The notes under the pieces are model-generated. The model worked only from the letters and a program-made list of their open reading frames with translations, was not told the origin of the DNA and did not search any database. Positions 1 to 8,866 of a stretch of DNA of 34,034 nucleotides are shown here, one piece after another; within the stretch, counting starts at the first letter, position 1, and each line of letters begins with the position of its first letter. A program made the translations under genes and the position numbers. Source of the DNA: Falsiroseomonas stagni DSM 19981 (GTDB lineage Bacteria > Pseudomonadota > Alphaproteobacteria > Acetobacterales > Acetobacteraceae); the NCBI RefSeq assembly GCF_900114315.1, contig NZ_FOSQ01000007.1:242594-276627 (forward strand), in the 5' to 3' direction.

Positions 1-179
1 GCGGCCTTCTTCGCGGCGGGCTTCTTGGCAGCGGCCTTCTTCGGCGCAGCCTTCTTCGCGGCCGGCTTCTTGGCGGCGGGCTTCTTCGCCGTCTTCTTCG
101 CGGCAGCCATCGCCATCGCCTGGGCGCGCGGCGCTGCGGCCTCGGTCTCAGTCTCGGTGGTCACGGTGGTGTCGGTCAT
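1..179 (-). CDS. Histone H1-like Lys/Ala-repeat protein, N-terminal part (runs off left edge)
   Basis: Reading the minus strand from an ATG at 179 gives an open frame of 59 codons to the window edge. The first ~20 residues are Thr/Glu/Ala-rich and acidic (MTDTTVTTETETEAAAP), followed by a basic tail of tandem KKPAA, KKAAP and KKAAA units. Such (A/P)AKK repeats are typical of bacterial histone H1-like and nucleoid-associated DNA-binding tails; binding to DNA is inferred from that resemblance. A GGAG lies about 12 bases before the ATG on the minus strand, a slightly long but usable spacing. No folded domain is visible in the part present, so it could also be the leader of a larger protein with a repeat linker. 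The C-terminus is missing. Confidence 0.72.
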   Translation of the reverse strand, partial: MTDTTVTTETETEAAAPRAQAMAMAAAKKTAKKPAAKKPAAKKAAPKKAAAKKPAAKKA

Positions 180-814
180 GATGGTCAGGATCTCCGATCT
201 TTTCCGGTGAGTGGTGTTCCGGTGGTGGTGGGTCCGCACGGCTTGCGCCGCGTCGTGCCCGCGAAGGCAGGTCGAACCGTGCGTCTCCCGGTCGGCGCGG
301 ATCCCGTATCGCGCCGTCCCGGTGCAGCCGCCGTCCCGCTTCCGCCGGCGCCGGTACGGGGCGCGCTGTGCGCGGCATCACGCCGCGTCGCGCCCTTCCC
401 GGCTTCTCTCCCGCCAACGACCCGCGCCACGATGGCGCTGGCCGTCCGCGCCGCGATGGCGCTGTTCAGCGGTGCGGAACATGGCGTGCTGCGCACGATC
501 CCCTGCCCCACGAGCCTGCGGTCCATGGACCGATCCTTCCTGCTGCGCTGCACCGCCCGTGTGTTCTGCGTGATGTCATCGCCGCGAGGATGATGCCGCC
601 TCGGCGCCGACATTCACGCGAATCGCGTCAAGCGATGCGTGCATCGTCACGCTATCCGTGTGTGCAACCTGCCTGTCAAACGAAAACGCACGAACGACGT
701 GCAGCGATGTGCATCGCGTGTGCAGCGACGTGCGGAGAGAAGCATCCGAAGGCAGCACGGATGCCGTTCATCGATGCGAGGGAGCGGCCGCGCTGGCGCT
801 TCCTCGCATCGGAA
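180..814. other. Intergenic region without a convincing gene
   Basis: About 635 bases lie between the start of the histone-like gene and the prpC terminator. Open frames exist on both strands but they overlap each other, are Arg/Pro/Ala-rich with no recognisable domain, and show the look of chance frames in GC-rich DNA. No tRNA or other RNA gene was recognised. The proximal part presumably holds the promoter of the histone-like gene. The only structure seen is the short direct repeat at 699-733. Confidence 0.6.
699..733. repeat. Two 14-bp direct repeats spaced 21 bp
   Basis: GTGCAGCGATGTGC at 699-712 recurs as GTGCAGCGACGTGC at 720-733, one mismatch, with a start-to-start distance of 21 bp, close to two helical turns. 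This could be a tandem protein-binding site, but with no gene immediately downstream the role is unknown and chance is possible. Confidence 0.4.
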
Positions 815-843
815 GACGCCGCGCGATCATGCCGCGCGGCGTC
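815..843 (-). terminator. Hairpin after prpC
   Basis: A perfect 11-bp stem (GACGCCGCGCG at 815-825 pairing with 833-843) encloses a 7-base loop and begins 5 bases past the prpC stop on the minus strand. The downstream side has only a weak T-run, so it is a GC-rich terminator-like hairpin rather than a canonical intrinsic terminator. Confidence 0.6.
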
Positions 844-848
844 GTCGT

Positions 849-1982
849 TCAGCGCTCGGCCATCGGCTTCACCGGCCGCTGTTCCTCGCCGGTGTAGTGC
901 GACAGCGGGCGGATCAGCCGGTTGTCGGCCGCCTGTTCGAACACATGCGCCGCCCAGCCGGTGATGCGGGAGCAGACGAAGATCGGCGTGAACATCGGGA
1001 TGTCGAAGCCCATGAGGTAGTAGGCAGGGCCCGCGGGGAAATCGAGGTTCGGGTGGATGTTCTTCACCCGCATCATCTTCGCGGCCAGCACGCGGCTGGT
1101 CTCCATCCAGCGCCGGTCGCCGACCACCTCCGCCATCTTCTCGGCGTACTTGGTCATCGTCGGCACGCGCGAGTCGCCGTTCTTGTAGACGCGGTGGCCG
1201 AAGCCCATCACCAGCGCCTTGTGGTCGAACTTGCCGTCCAGCCACTCCTCCGCCGCCTCCGGGCTGCCGATCTCCGTCAGCATGTGCATCACCGCCTCAT
1301 TGGCGCCGCCATGCAGCGGGCCCTTCAGCGCCGCGATGCCTGCCGCGATCGCGCCATGGATGTCCGCCCCGGTGGAGGTGACCGTCCGCGCCGTGAAGGT
1401 GGAGGCGTTGAAGGTGTGCTCAGCGTAGAGGATCATCGAGACGTCGAAGGACTTGATGACCTCGGGCTGCGGCACCTTGCCGAAGACCAGGTGAAAGAAG
1501 TTTTCGCAGAAGGGCAGCGACGCATCCGGCGCGATCGGCTCCAGCCCCTTGGATAGGCGGTTGGTCGCCGCCACCGCGGTCGGCAGCTTGGCCAGCAGGC
1601 GCATCGCCTTCCGCCGCTGCGCGGCGTCCGACACATCGGCGGCTTCCGGATCCTCCGCCCCCATGAAGGAGACGGCGGTGCGGATCGCATCCATCGGGTG
1701 CGCGCCCTTCGGGATCTCCCGCAGCACCCGCAGCAGGGCGGGCGACAGGGCGCGGTTCGCGCGTTCCTCCGCCTGGAAGGCGGCCAGTTGCGCGGCGTTC
1801 GGCAACTCGCCATGCCACAGCAGGTAGGCCACCTCCTCGAAGTTGCTCTCCTCGCAGAGGTCCTGCACGGCATAGCCGCGATAGGTCAGGCTGTTCGTCT
1901 CCGGCATCACCTTGGAGACGCTGGAGACATCGGCATAGACGCCGACCAGGCCCTTGTAGAGGGTCGGTGTGGCTTCACTCAT
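849..1982 (-). CDS. prpC: Citrate/2-methylcitrate synthase
   Basis: 377-residue type II-like citrate synthase of the short form (about 370-390 residues). It condenses oxaloacetate with acetyl- or propionyl-CoA. Visible family motifs: PETNSLTYRGY near residue 27, EHTFNAS at 188-194, PLHGGANEA with H224, FGHRVYK with H263, and NLDFPAG with D314, which together give the His-His-Asp catalytic set. A good ribosome site (AAGGGGAG) precedes the ATG at 1982. prpD lies 72 bp upstream in the same orientation, which argues for 2-methylcitrate synthase in propionate catabolism rather than the housekeeping enzyme. No methylisocitrate lyase (prpB) is in the window, so the pathway assignment is inference from the pair. 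Substrate preference cannot be read from sequence alone. Confidence 0.9.
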   Translation of the reverse strand: MSEATPTLYKGLVGVYADVSSVSKVMPETNSLTYRGYAVQDLCEESNFEEVAYLLWHGELPNAAQLAAFQAEERANRALSPALLRVLREIPKGAHPMDAIRTAVSFMGAEDPEAADVSDAAQRRKAMRLLAKLPTAVAATNRLSKGLEPIAPDASLPFCENFFHLVFGKVPQPEVIKSFDVSMILYAEHTFNASTFTARTVTSTGADIHGAIAAGIAALKGPLHGGANEAVMHMLTEIGSPEAAEEWLDGKFDHKALVMGFGHRVYKNGDSRVPTMTKYAEKMAEVVGDRRWMETSRVLAAKMMRVKNIHPNLDFPAGPAYYLMGFDIPMFTPIFVCSRITGWAAHVFEQAADNRLIRPLSHYTGEEQRPVKPMAER

Positions 1983-2005
1983 GGCTTCACTCCCCTTGCC
2001 GCAGG

Positions 2006-2032
2006 GCGGGCGGAACGCAGGGTTCCGCCCGC
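2006..2032 (-). promoter_or_regulatory. Intercistronic hairpin between prpD and prpC
   Basis: An 11-bp perfect stem (2006-2016 with 2022-2032, GCGGGCGGAAC-type arms) closes a 5-base loop in the 72-bp gap between prpD stop and prpC start. There is no T-run after it. It could stabilise or attenuate the mRNA and so set the ratio of the two enzymes. Confidence 0.5.
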
Positions 2033-2054
2033 GGGGTGCGGTACTCGTTAACGC

Positions 2055-3596
2055 TCAGAAAATGCCGGGCTTGGCGTCGAGCAGCGTGCCCGCCGGCAGC
2101 GCCACGTTCAGCGCCGAAAGCTCGCCCGCCGGCAGGCTCGTCAGGTTCTGCGCGGCCTCCAGGAAGCGGTTCTGCTCCCGCGTCGTGATGATGCCCTCGG
2201 TCAGGATGCGGAACTTGTTGATGTACTGGTCCCGCGCGAAGGGGCGGGCGCCGTTCGGGTGGGCATTCGCCACGCCGAGCTCATCCACCAGCTTCGACCC
2301 GTCCTTGAACAGGATCTCCACCCGGCCGCCGAAGGACAGCTCATTGGGATCGCGGGAGTGGTACTTGCGCGTCCACTCCGGGTCCTCGGTCGTCTCGATC
2401 TTGTGCCAGAGGCGAACGGTATCCGCCCGGCCGGCGCGCTTCGGCGCGTAGCTGTCCACATGGTGCCAGCGCCCGTCCTGCAGGGCGACGGCAAAGATGT
2501 ACATGATGGAGTGGTCCAGCGTCTCCCGGCTCGCCTTCGGGTCCATCTTCTGCGGGTCGTTCGCGCCGGTGCCGATCACGTAGTGGGTGTGGTGGCTGGT
2601 ATGGATGATGATCTTCTCGATCGCCTCCATGTCCTTGATCTGCTCCCGCATCCGGAAGGCCAGGTCGATCAGCGCCTGGGACTGGTATTCGGCGCTGTGC
2701 TCCTTGGTGTAGCTGTCCAGGATGGCGCGCTTGGGCTCGCCGGCTTCGGGCAGCGGGACCTCGTAGTAGGTGGGGTCATAGACCGTCTTGCGGCCCTTGC
2801 TGTCGGCCTGCGTGCGGCCCGACAGCACCCAGGCAATGACGGAATCCTCGCCTTCGTAGATCGGGCTCGGCGCGCCCTCGCCGCGCATGCAGCGGTCCAC
2901 CGCCTCGATCGCCAGCTTGCCGGCATGGGCGGGGGCATAGGCCTTCCAGGAGGAGATCTCTCCCTTCCGCGACTGCCGGAAGCTCACGGAGGTGTGGAGC
3001 GCCTGCTGAATCGACTGGAACACCACCTCCTGCTTCAGGCCCAGCATGGTGCCGATGCCGGCGGCCGCGGCGGGGCAGAGATGGGCGATGTGGTCCACCT
3101 TGTGCTCATGCAGGCAGATCGCGCGCACCAGGTTGATGTGCAGCTCATAGGCCGTCGCCAGGCCCCGCATCAGGTCCTTGCCCGACTTCCCCATCGCCTG
3201 CGCGACCGCCAGCAGCGGGGGAATGTTGTCGCCGGGGTGGGAGTAGTCGGCGGCCAGGAAGGTGTCGTGCATGTCGAGCTCACGCACCGCCGTGCCATTC
3301 GCCCAGGCCGCCCATTCGGGGGAGACGGTGGTGCCGGACTTCACGCCGAACACCGTGGCCCCGCCCGCCTTCTTCGCATGGCCCAGCGCCATGCCGCGGG
3401 CGGAGACGACCGGCCGGCGGTTGATGGCAGCGATGGCGACGGAGGCGTTGTCGATCACGCGGTTGATGATCATGGCCTGCACGTCCTTCTGGACGGCGAC
3501 CTTGTCCACCGCGACGCCGGCCATCTTCCAGGCCAGCTGGTCCTCGCGCTTCAGCAGCGCCTTGGACGGATGGACCTTCACCGGATGCAGCTTCAT
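2055..3596 (-). CDS. prpD: MmgE/PrpD family protein, probable 2-methylcitrate dehydratase
   Basis: 513 residues, close to the PrpD family size (about 480-510). PrpD dehydrates 2-methylcitrate to 2-methylaconitate in the methylcitrate cycle, in the cytoplasm. Family landmarks: the N-terminal all-helical part with [15 protein letters not shown] near residue 49, the [19 protein letters not shown] block at 106-124, and [19 protein letters not shown] at 209-227. The frame stays open upstream to 4610, but that extension only mirrors the LysR gene on the other strand. The ATG at 3596 is preceded by GGGGAA at good spacing and begins [12 protein letters not shown], as in homologues. It is followed by prpC and faces a divergent LysR gene, a common regulatory arrangement. 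Confidence 0.9.
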   Translation of the reverse strand: MKLHPVKVHPSKALLKREDQLAWKMAGVAVDKVAVQKDVQAMIINRVIDNASVAIAAINRRPVVSARGMALGHAKKAGGATVFGVKSGTTVSPEWAAWANGTAVRELDMHDTFLAADYSHPGDNIPPLLAVAQAMGKSGKDLMRGLATAYELHINLVRAICLHEHKVDHIAHLCPAAAAGIGTMLGLKQEVVFQSIQQALHTSVSFRQSRKGEISSWKAYAPAHAGKLAIEAVDRCMRGEGAPSPIYEGEDSVIAWVLSGRTQADSKGRKTVYDPTYYEVPLPEAGEPKRAILDSYTKEHSAEYQSQALIDLAFRMREQIKDMEAIEKIIIHTSHHTHYVIGTGANDPQKMDPKASRETLDHSIMYIFAVALQDGRWHHVDSYAPKRAGRADTVRLWHKIETTEDPEWTRKYHSRDPNELSFGGRVEILFKDGSKLVDELGVANAHPNGARPFARDQYINKFRILTEGIITTREQNRFLEAAQNLTSLPAGELSALNVALPAGTLLDAKPGIF

Positions 3597-3716
3597 CAGC
3601 GTTCCCCATTTGATTCGGATAGTGACGCCCCGTTTTGGACCCGCTTCGCGTGATCGTCCATTCCGATTGGCGTGGCGGCGCGATAGCCTTTCCGTATCGG
3701 ATGGACTGAAGCGCCC
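3597..3716. promoter_or_regulatory. Divergent prpD / LysR promoter region
   Basis: The 120 bp between the two divergent starts must hold both promoters and the LysR-type binding site. The region carries TCCGAT at 3662-3667 and its inverse ATCGGA at 3696-3701, plus a related ATTCGGAT at 3613-3620, which could be regulator half-sites. No strong -35/-10 pair was recognised. The operator assignment is inference. Confidence 0.45.
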
Positions 3717-4634
3717 ATGGATTTCCGCCTCGTCAGACGGCTCGGCCATTTCCTCGCCGTGGCGGAGGAAGGGCATTTCGGCCGCGCCGCCGCACGGCTC
3801 GGCATCTCCCAGCCACCGCTGACCGCGCAGATCCAGGCGCTGGAGCGTGAACTCGGCGTGCGGCTGCTGGAGCGCAGCGGCAAGGGCGCGCGCCCGACGC
3901 GGGAGGGCGAGGCCCTGCTGCCGCTGGCGCGCCGCATGGCGGAGGATGCGGGGCAGATCGAATCGCTCGCCCGCGATCTCCGCGCCGGCCGCAGCGCCCC
4001 CGTCGCGCTGGCCTGCGTCACCTCCGCCCTGTTCGACTACCTGCCGCCGCTGGTCCGTGGCCTGCAGGCCGCGCGCCCGGCCTCCGCCATCGCGGTGCGG
4101 GAGATGGACACGGCGGATGCGGTGGAGGCGCTGCGGCGGGGCGAGGTGGATTTGGCGCTGCTCCGGCTCGACCGGGACCGCCATCCCGTGAAGCTGCGGC
4201 CGCTCGGCCGGGACGTGCTGGCGGCCGCACTGCCAGAGGAGCACCGGCTGGCGACACAGGACGGTCCCCTGCCGCTGGCCGCGCTGGCAGATGAGCCGAT
4301 GCTGGTGCTGCCCCGCGGCATCAGCCCCGCCTATTCGGATGCCATGGTCGCCGCCTGCCACGCCGCCGGCTTCACACCGCGCGTGACGCGGGAGGTCGGC
4401 TCCGCCATGGCGCAGCTGGGCTTCGTGGCGGCGGGGCTCGGCGTCGCGCTGGTCAGCGCCGGCATGGCCCGGCTGCGGCCGCCGGGCGTCGCGTTCCGGG
4501 CACTGGAGGGCCCGATCCATGCCGTGGGCGTGGCCCTGGCCTGGAATGCGGAGCGGGAGAACGAGGCGACGCGGCTGGCGCTGGAACTCGCGGAAAGGTT
4601 GTTTACTCACGGACGCGTGATAATGGACAACTAG
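3717..4634 (+). CDS. LysR-family transcriptional regulator
   Basis: 305 residues, standard for LysR. The N-terminal winged helix-turn-helix spans about residues 1-60 ([20 protein letters not shown] followed by [22 protein letters not shown]), and a periplasmic-binding-like effector domain follows from about residue 90. It is transcribed divergently from prpD with 120 bp between starts, so it most likely controls the prpD-prpC operon and itself, with methylcitrate or a related tricarboxylate as a plausible co-inducer (inference). The start lies just after the TGAAGCGCCC leader; no strong ribosome site is seen, but the HTH begins at the expected distance. Nothing odd in the body of the protein. 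Confidence 0.9.
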   Translation: MDFRLVRRLGHFLAVAEEGHFGRAAARLGISQPPLTAQIQALERELGVRLLERSGKGARPTREGEALLPLARRMAEDAGQIESLARDLRAGRSAPVALACVTSALFDYLPPLVRGLQAARPASAIAVREMDTADAVEALRRGEVDLALLRLDRDRHPVKLRPLGRDVLAAALPEEHRLATQDGPLPLAALADEPMLVLPRGISPAYSDAMVAACHAAGFTPRVTREVGSAMAQLGFVAAGLGVALVSAGMARLRPPGVAFRALEGPIHAVGVALAWNAERENEATRLALELAERLFTHGRVIMDN

Positions 4635-4809
4635 CCGGAAGGTAGGTCCTCAGATAACGGTGTGGTAATGACCGGGAGTTGGGGGTGACGTGCGTTGGGT
4701 GAGCGTGATCCGGCCTGGACGTCGGCGCAGGCCCTCAACCTGACCAGTTCCTTCACCTGCTCGTTCCTGCCCGGTCAAAACGGCGTTCCTGATTGATCGG
4801 CACGACACC

Positions 4810-7800
4810 ATGATGAACCTGAACAGCGCCCTCCGCGAGGTGGTCGAGGGCAATACACTCGCCCTCGTCTTGGAGCGTGGTGCAGGGGACTCGAAAACCT
4901 ACACCGTCGTCTGGACGGTCACCGGCGTCCGCGGTGACGTCACCGCGTCTGATTTCGCCTTCGGCGGCGTCCTGCCCGGCGGTACCTTCGTCCTCGGCGC
5001 CAGCGAGGCGAGCCGGACGATCCTGATCCCGACGATCCGCGATTCAGTGCTCGACCCCGACGAGGCGATCTTCGTCGTCGCGAATATGACCGATCAGGAC
5101 GGCAATATCTCCAGCGTTGGGAGGCGGTTCGACATCGTCGCCGACCATGATGTCATCTATTCCGTGCGGGCCGTCGCCGACAGCGTGGCGGAAGGGACAT
5201 TCAGTGCGATTTCGCCGGGGCTGAACACCATCTCCTTCGATGTCACCCGCAACAGCGTGCGCGGCCAGGCCAGCATCACCCTCGACGCCGCGGGCAGCGG
5301 CCTGTGGCCGACCGATGCCGCCGACTTCCCCCTTTGGTCTCCGGCGTCCCAGGTCGTCACCTTCGCTCCGGGGCAAACCACGCAGCGCGTCAGCTTCGTC
5401 GTCAACAGGGACAGCGTTGCCGAACCCAATGAAAGCTTCACGGTCAGGCTGCGCGATGCCCCATCCGGCAGCACGATCCTGGTCGGCGAGGCCACGACCG
5501 TCATCCGTGACGATGACAGCCGGCTGAGCGTCACCGCGCAGCAAGGCCCCCTGGTTGAAGGCACGACCGGCCCGACCGAGTTCCGCTACCTGGTCAGCCG
5601 CATCGGCGACGCCAGCCAGGCCCTGACGGTCGATTGGCGTCTTTCCACTACCAATAGTTCCCTGGCAGCCAACATCGACGATTTCGATCCGATGCTGGGA
5701 ACGGCACCCGCAAGCTCGGGCAGCCTGACCCTGGCCGCAGGCGAAAGCAGCGGGACGCTCAGCATCTGGATCAAGGGCGACTCCTTTTTCGAGCTCAACG
5801 AGGTCTTTGACGTCTCCTTCACCTCGACCCTGCCCACGATTGAAGGATCAAGGGTCTTCACATCGACAATCCGATCCACAATCCTGAACGATGATGCCAG
5901 CGTTGCCGTCACCAATACCGGTCTGGAAATTCTCGAAGGCAATGCCGCGACGAGCGGCCAACTCCTTCGCCTGACGCGATCGGGCAATACGCATCTGGAG
6001 CAGAGCTTAGACTGGGCGGTATTGGATCCTGCCAGCCGGGACGATTTGATCCCGACGTGGAACTACGCGACGGCAGCCGATTTCCCCGGCGGAATCCTGC
6101 CCTCGGGCCGTGCCGTCTTCGCCATCGGCCAGTCCACCACGACCATCTTCGTGCCCGTCGCCACCGATGATCTGCTGGAGGGCATGGAACGCGTCCTGTT
6201 TGGGCTTTCCAACCCCTCGCCCGGGCTTGACGTGCGCAGCGCGAGTTCGCCCTCGCTCTGGATCCGGGACGTCTATGCCGGCTTCACGATCCTGCCCGGC
6301 GGCACCTCGGCGAGCGAATCCGGCGACGGCGCGCTGCGCATCTCGGTCGAGCGCCGTGGCCCCCTGACCGACACCGCCAGCGTCGCCTGGACGCTGGAGG
6401 GCCTGCTGGACAGCGCCGATTTCGCGCCGGGCACGCCGCTATCCGGGCGGCTGACCTTCGCCCCGGGTCAGCAGGTGCAGGTCGTCGTCCTGCCAATCCT
6501 CGACGATGCGGGGGTGGAAGCCCTGCGGGAGACCGCGACCTTCCGCCTTTCCGACCCCTCCCCCGGAATGAATATCCTGAACGGCGGCACTGTGGCGGTG
6601 GAGGTGCTGGACGATGACGCCACCATGCGGGTCACGGGTGCCTCGCAGGTGACGGAAGGCCAGGCGGGCACCACCCTCCTGACCTATACACTGCATCGCG
6701 AAGGCTACATCGCCGATGAGGCGAGCGTGAACTGGGCAGTGGTGCCCGATGCGACGCGCGGGCAGGCTGTCGATGCCGCCGACTTTGTCGGCCGCACACT
6801 GCCCACGGGCATCGCAACCTTCGCCGCGGGTGCCTCGACGACGACCGTGACCATCGCGGTGGCCGGCGACACGCGGTCCGAACCCAACGAATACTTCACG
6901 TTCAACGTGGCTCCCACTATGCCGTCCCTGCGCGTGGACACGCATCAGATGCCGGTGACCATCGTCAACGATGACCCGCGCATCGAGGCCGGGACCTATA
7001 GCCGCACGATCACGGAAGGTCATGGCGGCGTCACCACGATGGTGATCCCGCTGCTCCGCATCGGCGATACCTCGGGCACCGATGTCGTCGGCTGGGCCGC
7101 CTCCCGGTCGCTCTCCGGCGTCCCCGCCGTCGTGCAGGCGCGGGACTTCGTGGGCGGCGCGCTGCCCACCGGCAGCGTCACCTTCGCCCCCGGCGAGACG
7201 ATGAAGGAGGTCGTGCTATCCTTCGTCGCGGACAGCATCGCGGAGGCACCGGAGGCCTTCTTCCGCCTGGCGCTGACGACCACCACCGCCGGCCTCGGCC
7301 TCGGCAATGCCATCACCGGGTCCCTCCGCGATGATGACATGGTCTTCGACATGCAGTCCGGCACGGTGGAACGGGCGGAGGGCCAGGCGGGGACCACCCC
7401 CTTCATCTTCACCGTCACCCGCGCGGGCCTGGTCACGGAAGCCGCCTCCGTCGCCTGGGCGGTCGCGGGCAACGGCTCCGCCCCCGCCGACGCGGCCGAT
7501 TTCGCGGGCGGAGTCCTGCCCTCCGGCACCCTGAGCTTCGCCGCCGGCGAGACGTCGCGCACCATCACCGTCAACGTCGCCGGCGACCGGGTGGCGGAAC
7601 GCGCGGAACGCTTCACCGTTACCCTTGCCACCACCACGGCCAACCAGTCGCTCGGGGACGCCGACGCGCTCGGCATTATCCTGCCCGATGACAGCAGCGT
7701 CGCCATCACCGCCCACCAGGCGGTGCGGACCGAAGGCCACGCCGGCGAGACCACGCCCTTCACCTTCCATGTCACGCGGACGGGCGCCACCGATGCCGCG

Positions 7801-8805
7801 CAATCCGTCGCCTGGTCGGTCGCGGGCACGGGCGCGTCGCGGACCAGCGCCTCGGATTTCGTCGGTGGCGCGCCGCCCTCGGGCATCGTCGAATTCGCGG
7901 CCGGCGAGACGCGGAAGACCATCACCGTCAACGTCTCCGGCGATTCCACCCGCGAGCTGGACGAAACCTTCGTCGTCCGCCTGTCCAGCCCCACCAACGG
8001 CCTCCTCCTCGGCCAGGCGGAGGCGCAGGGCACGATCCTGCGGGACGAGACGGTGATGGCCATCACGAGCACCACCGGCAGCGCGGTGGAAGGCAACGGC
8101 GGCACCACGCCCTTCACCTTCACGGTCACCCGCAGCGGCTATCTGGATGCGGTCCAGACCGCGTCCTGGTCCGTCGTCGGTGCGGGAGGGAACGGCACGT
8201 CCGCCGCCGATTTCGCGGGCGCCAGCACGCCGCGCGGCACGATCCGGTTCGAAGCGGGGGAGACCACGCGCACCATCACGGTCAACGTCGCCAGCGACGG
8301 CCTCGTCGAACGGGATGAGAGCTTCGCCGTGCGGCTGACAGCCGCCAGCCCGGGGGTCGCCTTCTCGCCGTCCCAGGCGGTGGCGACGATCCTGAACGAC
8401 GATACCGGCGTCGGCATCACCGCCCTGTCCGCCAGCAAGGCGGAAGGCCAGTCCGGCACCACGCCCTTCACCTTCGCCATCACCCGCACCGGCGTGCTGG
8501 ATGCTGAGCAGAGCGTGTCCTGGGCCACGGGCGGATTCGGCGCCAACCGGGCGACGGCGGCGGATTTCGCCGGCCGGGTCCTGCCCTCCGGCACCGTCAC
8601 CTTCCTGGCGGGAGAGGCGCAGAAGGTCATCACCCTCGACGTGCTGGGCGACACGGTGGTGGAGGCGGCGGAAGCCTTCATCATCCGCCTCTCCACCCCC
8701 AGCGCCGGCCTCGTCACCACCACGCCATCGGCCACGGGGCTGATCGCGAACGACGATCCGGCGCCGACGGCACGGCTGCTCGCCTCCGCGGATTGGGTGC
8801 TCTGA
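4810..8805 (+). CDS. Large protein of eleven tandem Calx-beta-like repeats
   Basis: 1331 residues made up of eleven units of 114-126 residues (boundaries about 114, 237, 363, 488, 604, 723, 844, 963, 1081, 1199, 1317) plus a 14-residue tail. Each unit has the pattern EG...TPFTFTVTR.G, SVAWSV, ADFAGG.LPSG, FAAGET..TITVNV.GD, E..E.F.V.L and ends in NDD or DDD, as in Calx-beta domains, which bind calcium through acidic loops and form extended rods in adhesins. Units 1-5 are diverged, units 8-11 are much alike. No N-terminal signal peptide, membrane segment or RTX nonapeptides are seen; the protein starts within unit 1. The ATG at 4810 lacks a clear ribosome site and the frame is closed upstream at 4741. 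A surface or secreted adhesin exported by type I secretion is the likeliest role, but no exporter genes are adjacent. Confidence 0.85.
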   Translation: MMNLNSALREVVEGNTLALVLERGAGDSKTYTVVWTVTGVRGDVTASDFAFGGVLPGGTFVLGASEASRTILIPTIRDSVLDPDEAIFVVANMTDQDGNISSVGRRFDIVADHDVIYSVRAVADSVAEGTFSAISPGLNTISFDVTRNSVRGQASITLDAAGSGLWPTDAADFPLWSPASQVVTFAPGQTTQRVSFVVNRDSVAEPNESFTVRLRDAPSGSTILVGEATTVIRDDDSRLSVTAQQGPLVEGTTGPTEFRYLVSRIGDASQALTVDWRLSTTNSSLAANIDDFDPMLGTAPASSGSLTLAAGESSGTLSIWIKGDSFFELNEVFDVSFTSTLPTIEGSRVFTSTIRSTILNDDASVAVTNTGLEILEGNAATSGQLLRLTRSGNTHLEQSLDWAVLDPASRDDLIPTWNYATAADFPGGILPSGRAVFAIGQSTTTIFVPVATDDLLEGMERVLFGLSNPSPGLDVRSASSPSLWIRDVYAGFTILPGGTSASESGDGALRISVERRGPLTDTASVAWTLEGLLDSADFAPGTPLSGRLTFAPGQQVQVVVLPILDDAGVEALRETATFRLSDPSPGMNILNGGTVAVEVLDDDATMRVTGASQVTEGQAGTTLLTYTLHREGYIADEASVNWAVVPDATRGQAVDAADFVGRTLPTGIATFAAGASTTTVTIAVAGDTRSEPNEYFTFNVAPTMPSLRVDTHQMPVTIVNDDPRIEAGTYSRTITEGHGGVTTMVIPLLRIGDTSGTDVVGWAASRSLSGVPAVVQARDFVGGALPTGSVTFAPGETMKEVVLSFVADSIAEAPEAFFRLALTTTTAGLGLGNAITGSLRDDDMVFDMQSGTVERAEGQAGTTPFIFTVTRAGLVTEAASVAWAVAGNGSAPADAADFAGGVLPSGTLSFAAGETSRTITVNVAGDRVAERAERFTVTLATTTANQSLGDADALGIILPDDSSVAITAHQAVRTEGHAGETTPFTFHVTRTGATDAAQSVAWSVAGTGASRTSASDFVGGAPPSGIVEFAAGETRKTITVNVSGDSTRELDETFVVRLSSPTNGLLLGQAEAQGTILRDETVMAITSTTGSAVEGNGGTTPFTFTVTRSGYLDAVQTASWSVVGAGGNGTSAADFAGASTPRGTIRFEAGETTRTITVNVASDGLVERDESFAVRLTAASPGVAFSPSQAVATILNDDTGVGITALSASKAEGQSGTTPFTFAITRTGVLDAEQSVSWATGGFGANRATAADFAGRVLPSGTVTFLAGEAQKVITLDVLGDTVVEAAEAFIIRLSTPSAGLVTTTPSATGLIANDDPAPTARLLASADWVL
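7342..8760 (+). repeat. Four most similar Calx-beta repeat units at DNA level
   Basis: Units 8-11 each span 118-119 codons and share near-identical stretches, for example ACCATCACCGTCAACGTC starting near 7561 and again near 7920, with a close copy near 8274. The homogeneity compared with units 1-5 points to recent tandem duplication or gene conversion at the 3' end of the gene. Confidence 0.7.
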
Positions 8806-8866
8806 GCCCCCTGTCGTGAAACCGGCCCCCGCAGACAAACCCGCGCCGTTGCGCTAGACCCCTCGC

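Noticed and set aside
1-120. CRISPR-like short repeats at the left edge
   Set aside because: The repeat unit is codon-periodic and translates to Lys/Ala blocks; there are no unique spacers.
185-613. Overlapping frames on both strands in the left intergenic region
   Set aside because: Several frames overlap with Arg/Pro/Ala-rich products and none shows a domain, ribosome site or consistent third-position bias.
3597-4610. Upstream 338-codon extension of prpD on the minus strand
   Set aside because: It exactly mirrors the LysR gene on the other strand, has low-complexity composition, and the internal ATG at 3596 has a ribosome site and the conserved N-terminus.
7020-8838. Long minus-strand open frames opposite the Calx-beta gene (540 and 369 codons)
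   Set aside because: They are antisense to a clear repeat protein, Gly/Arg/Ala-rich without a domain, and open only because of GC-rich codon use on the coding strand.
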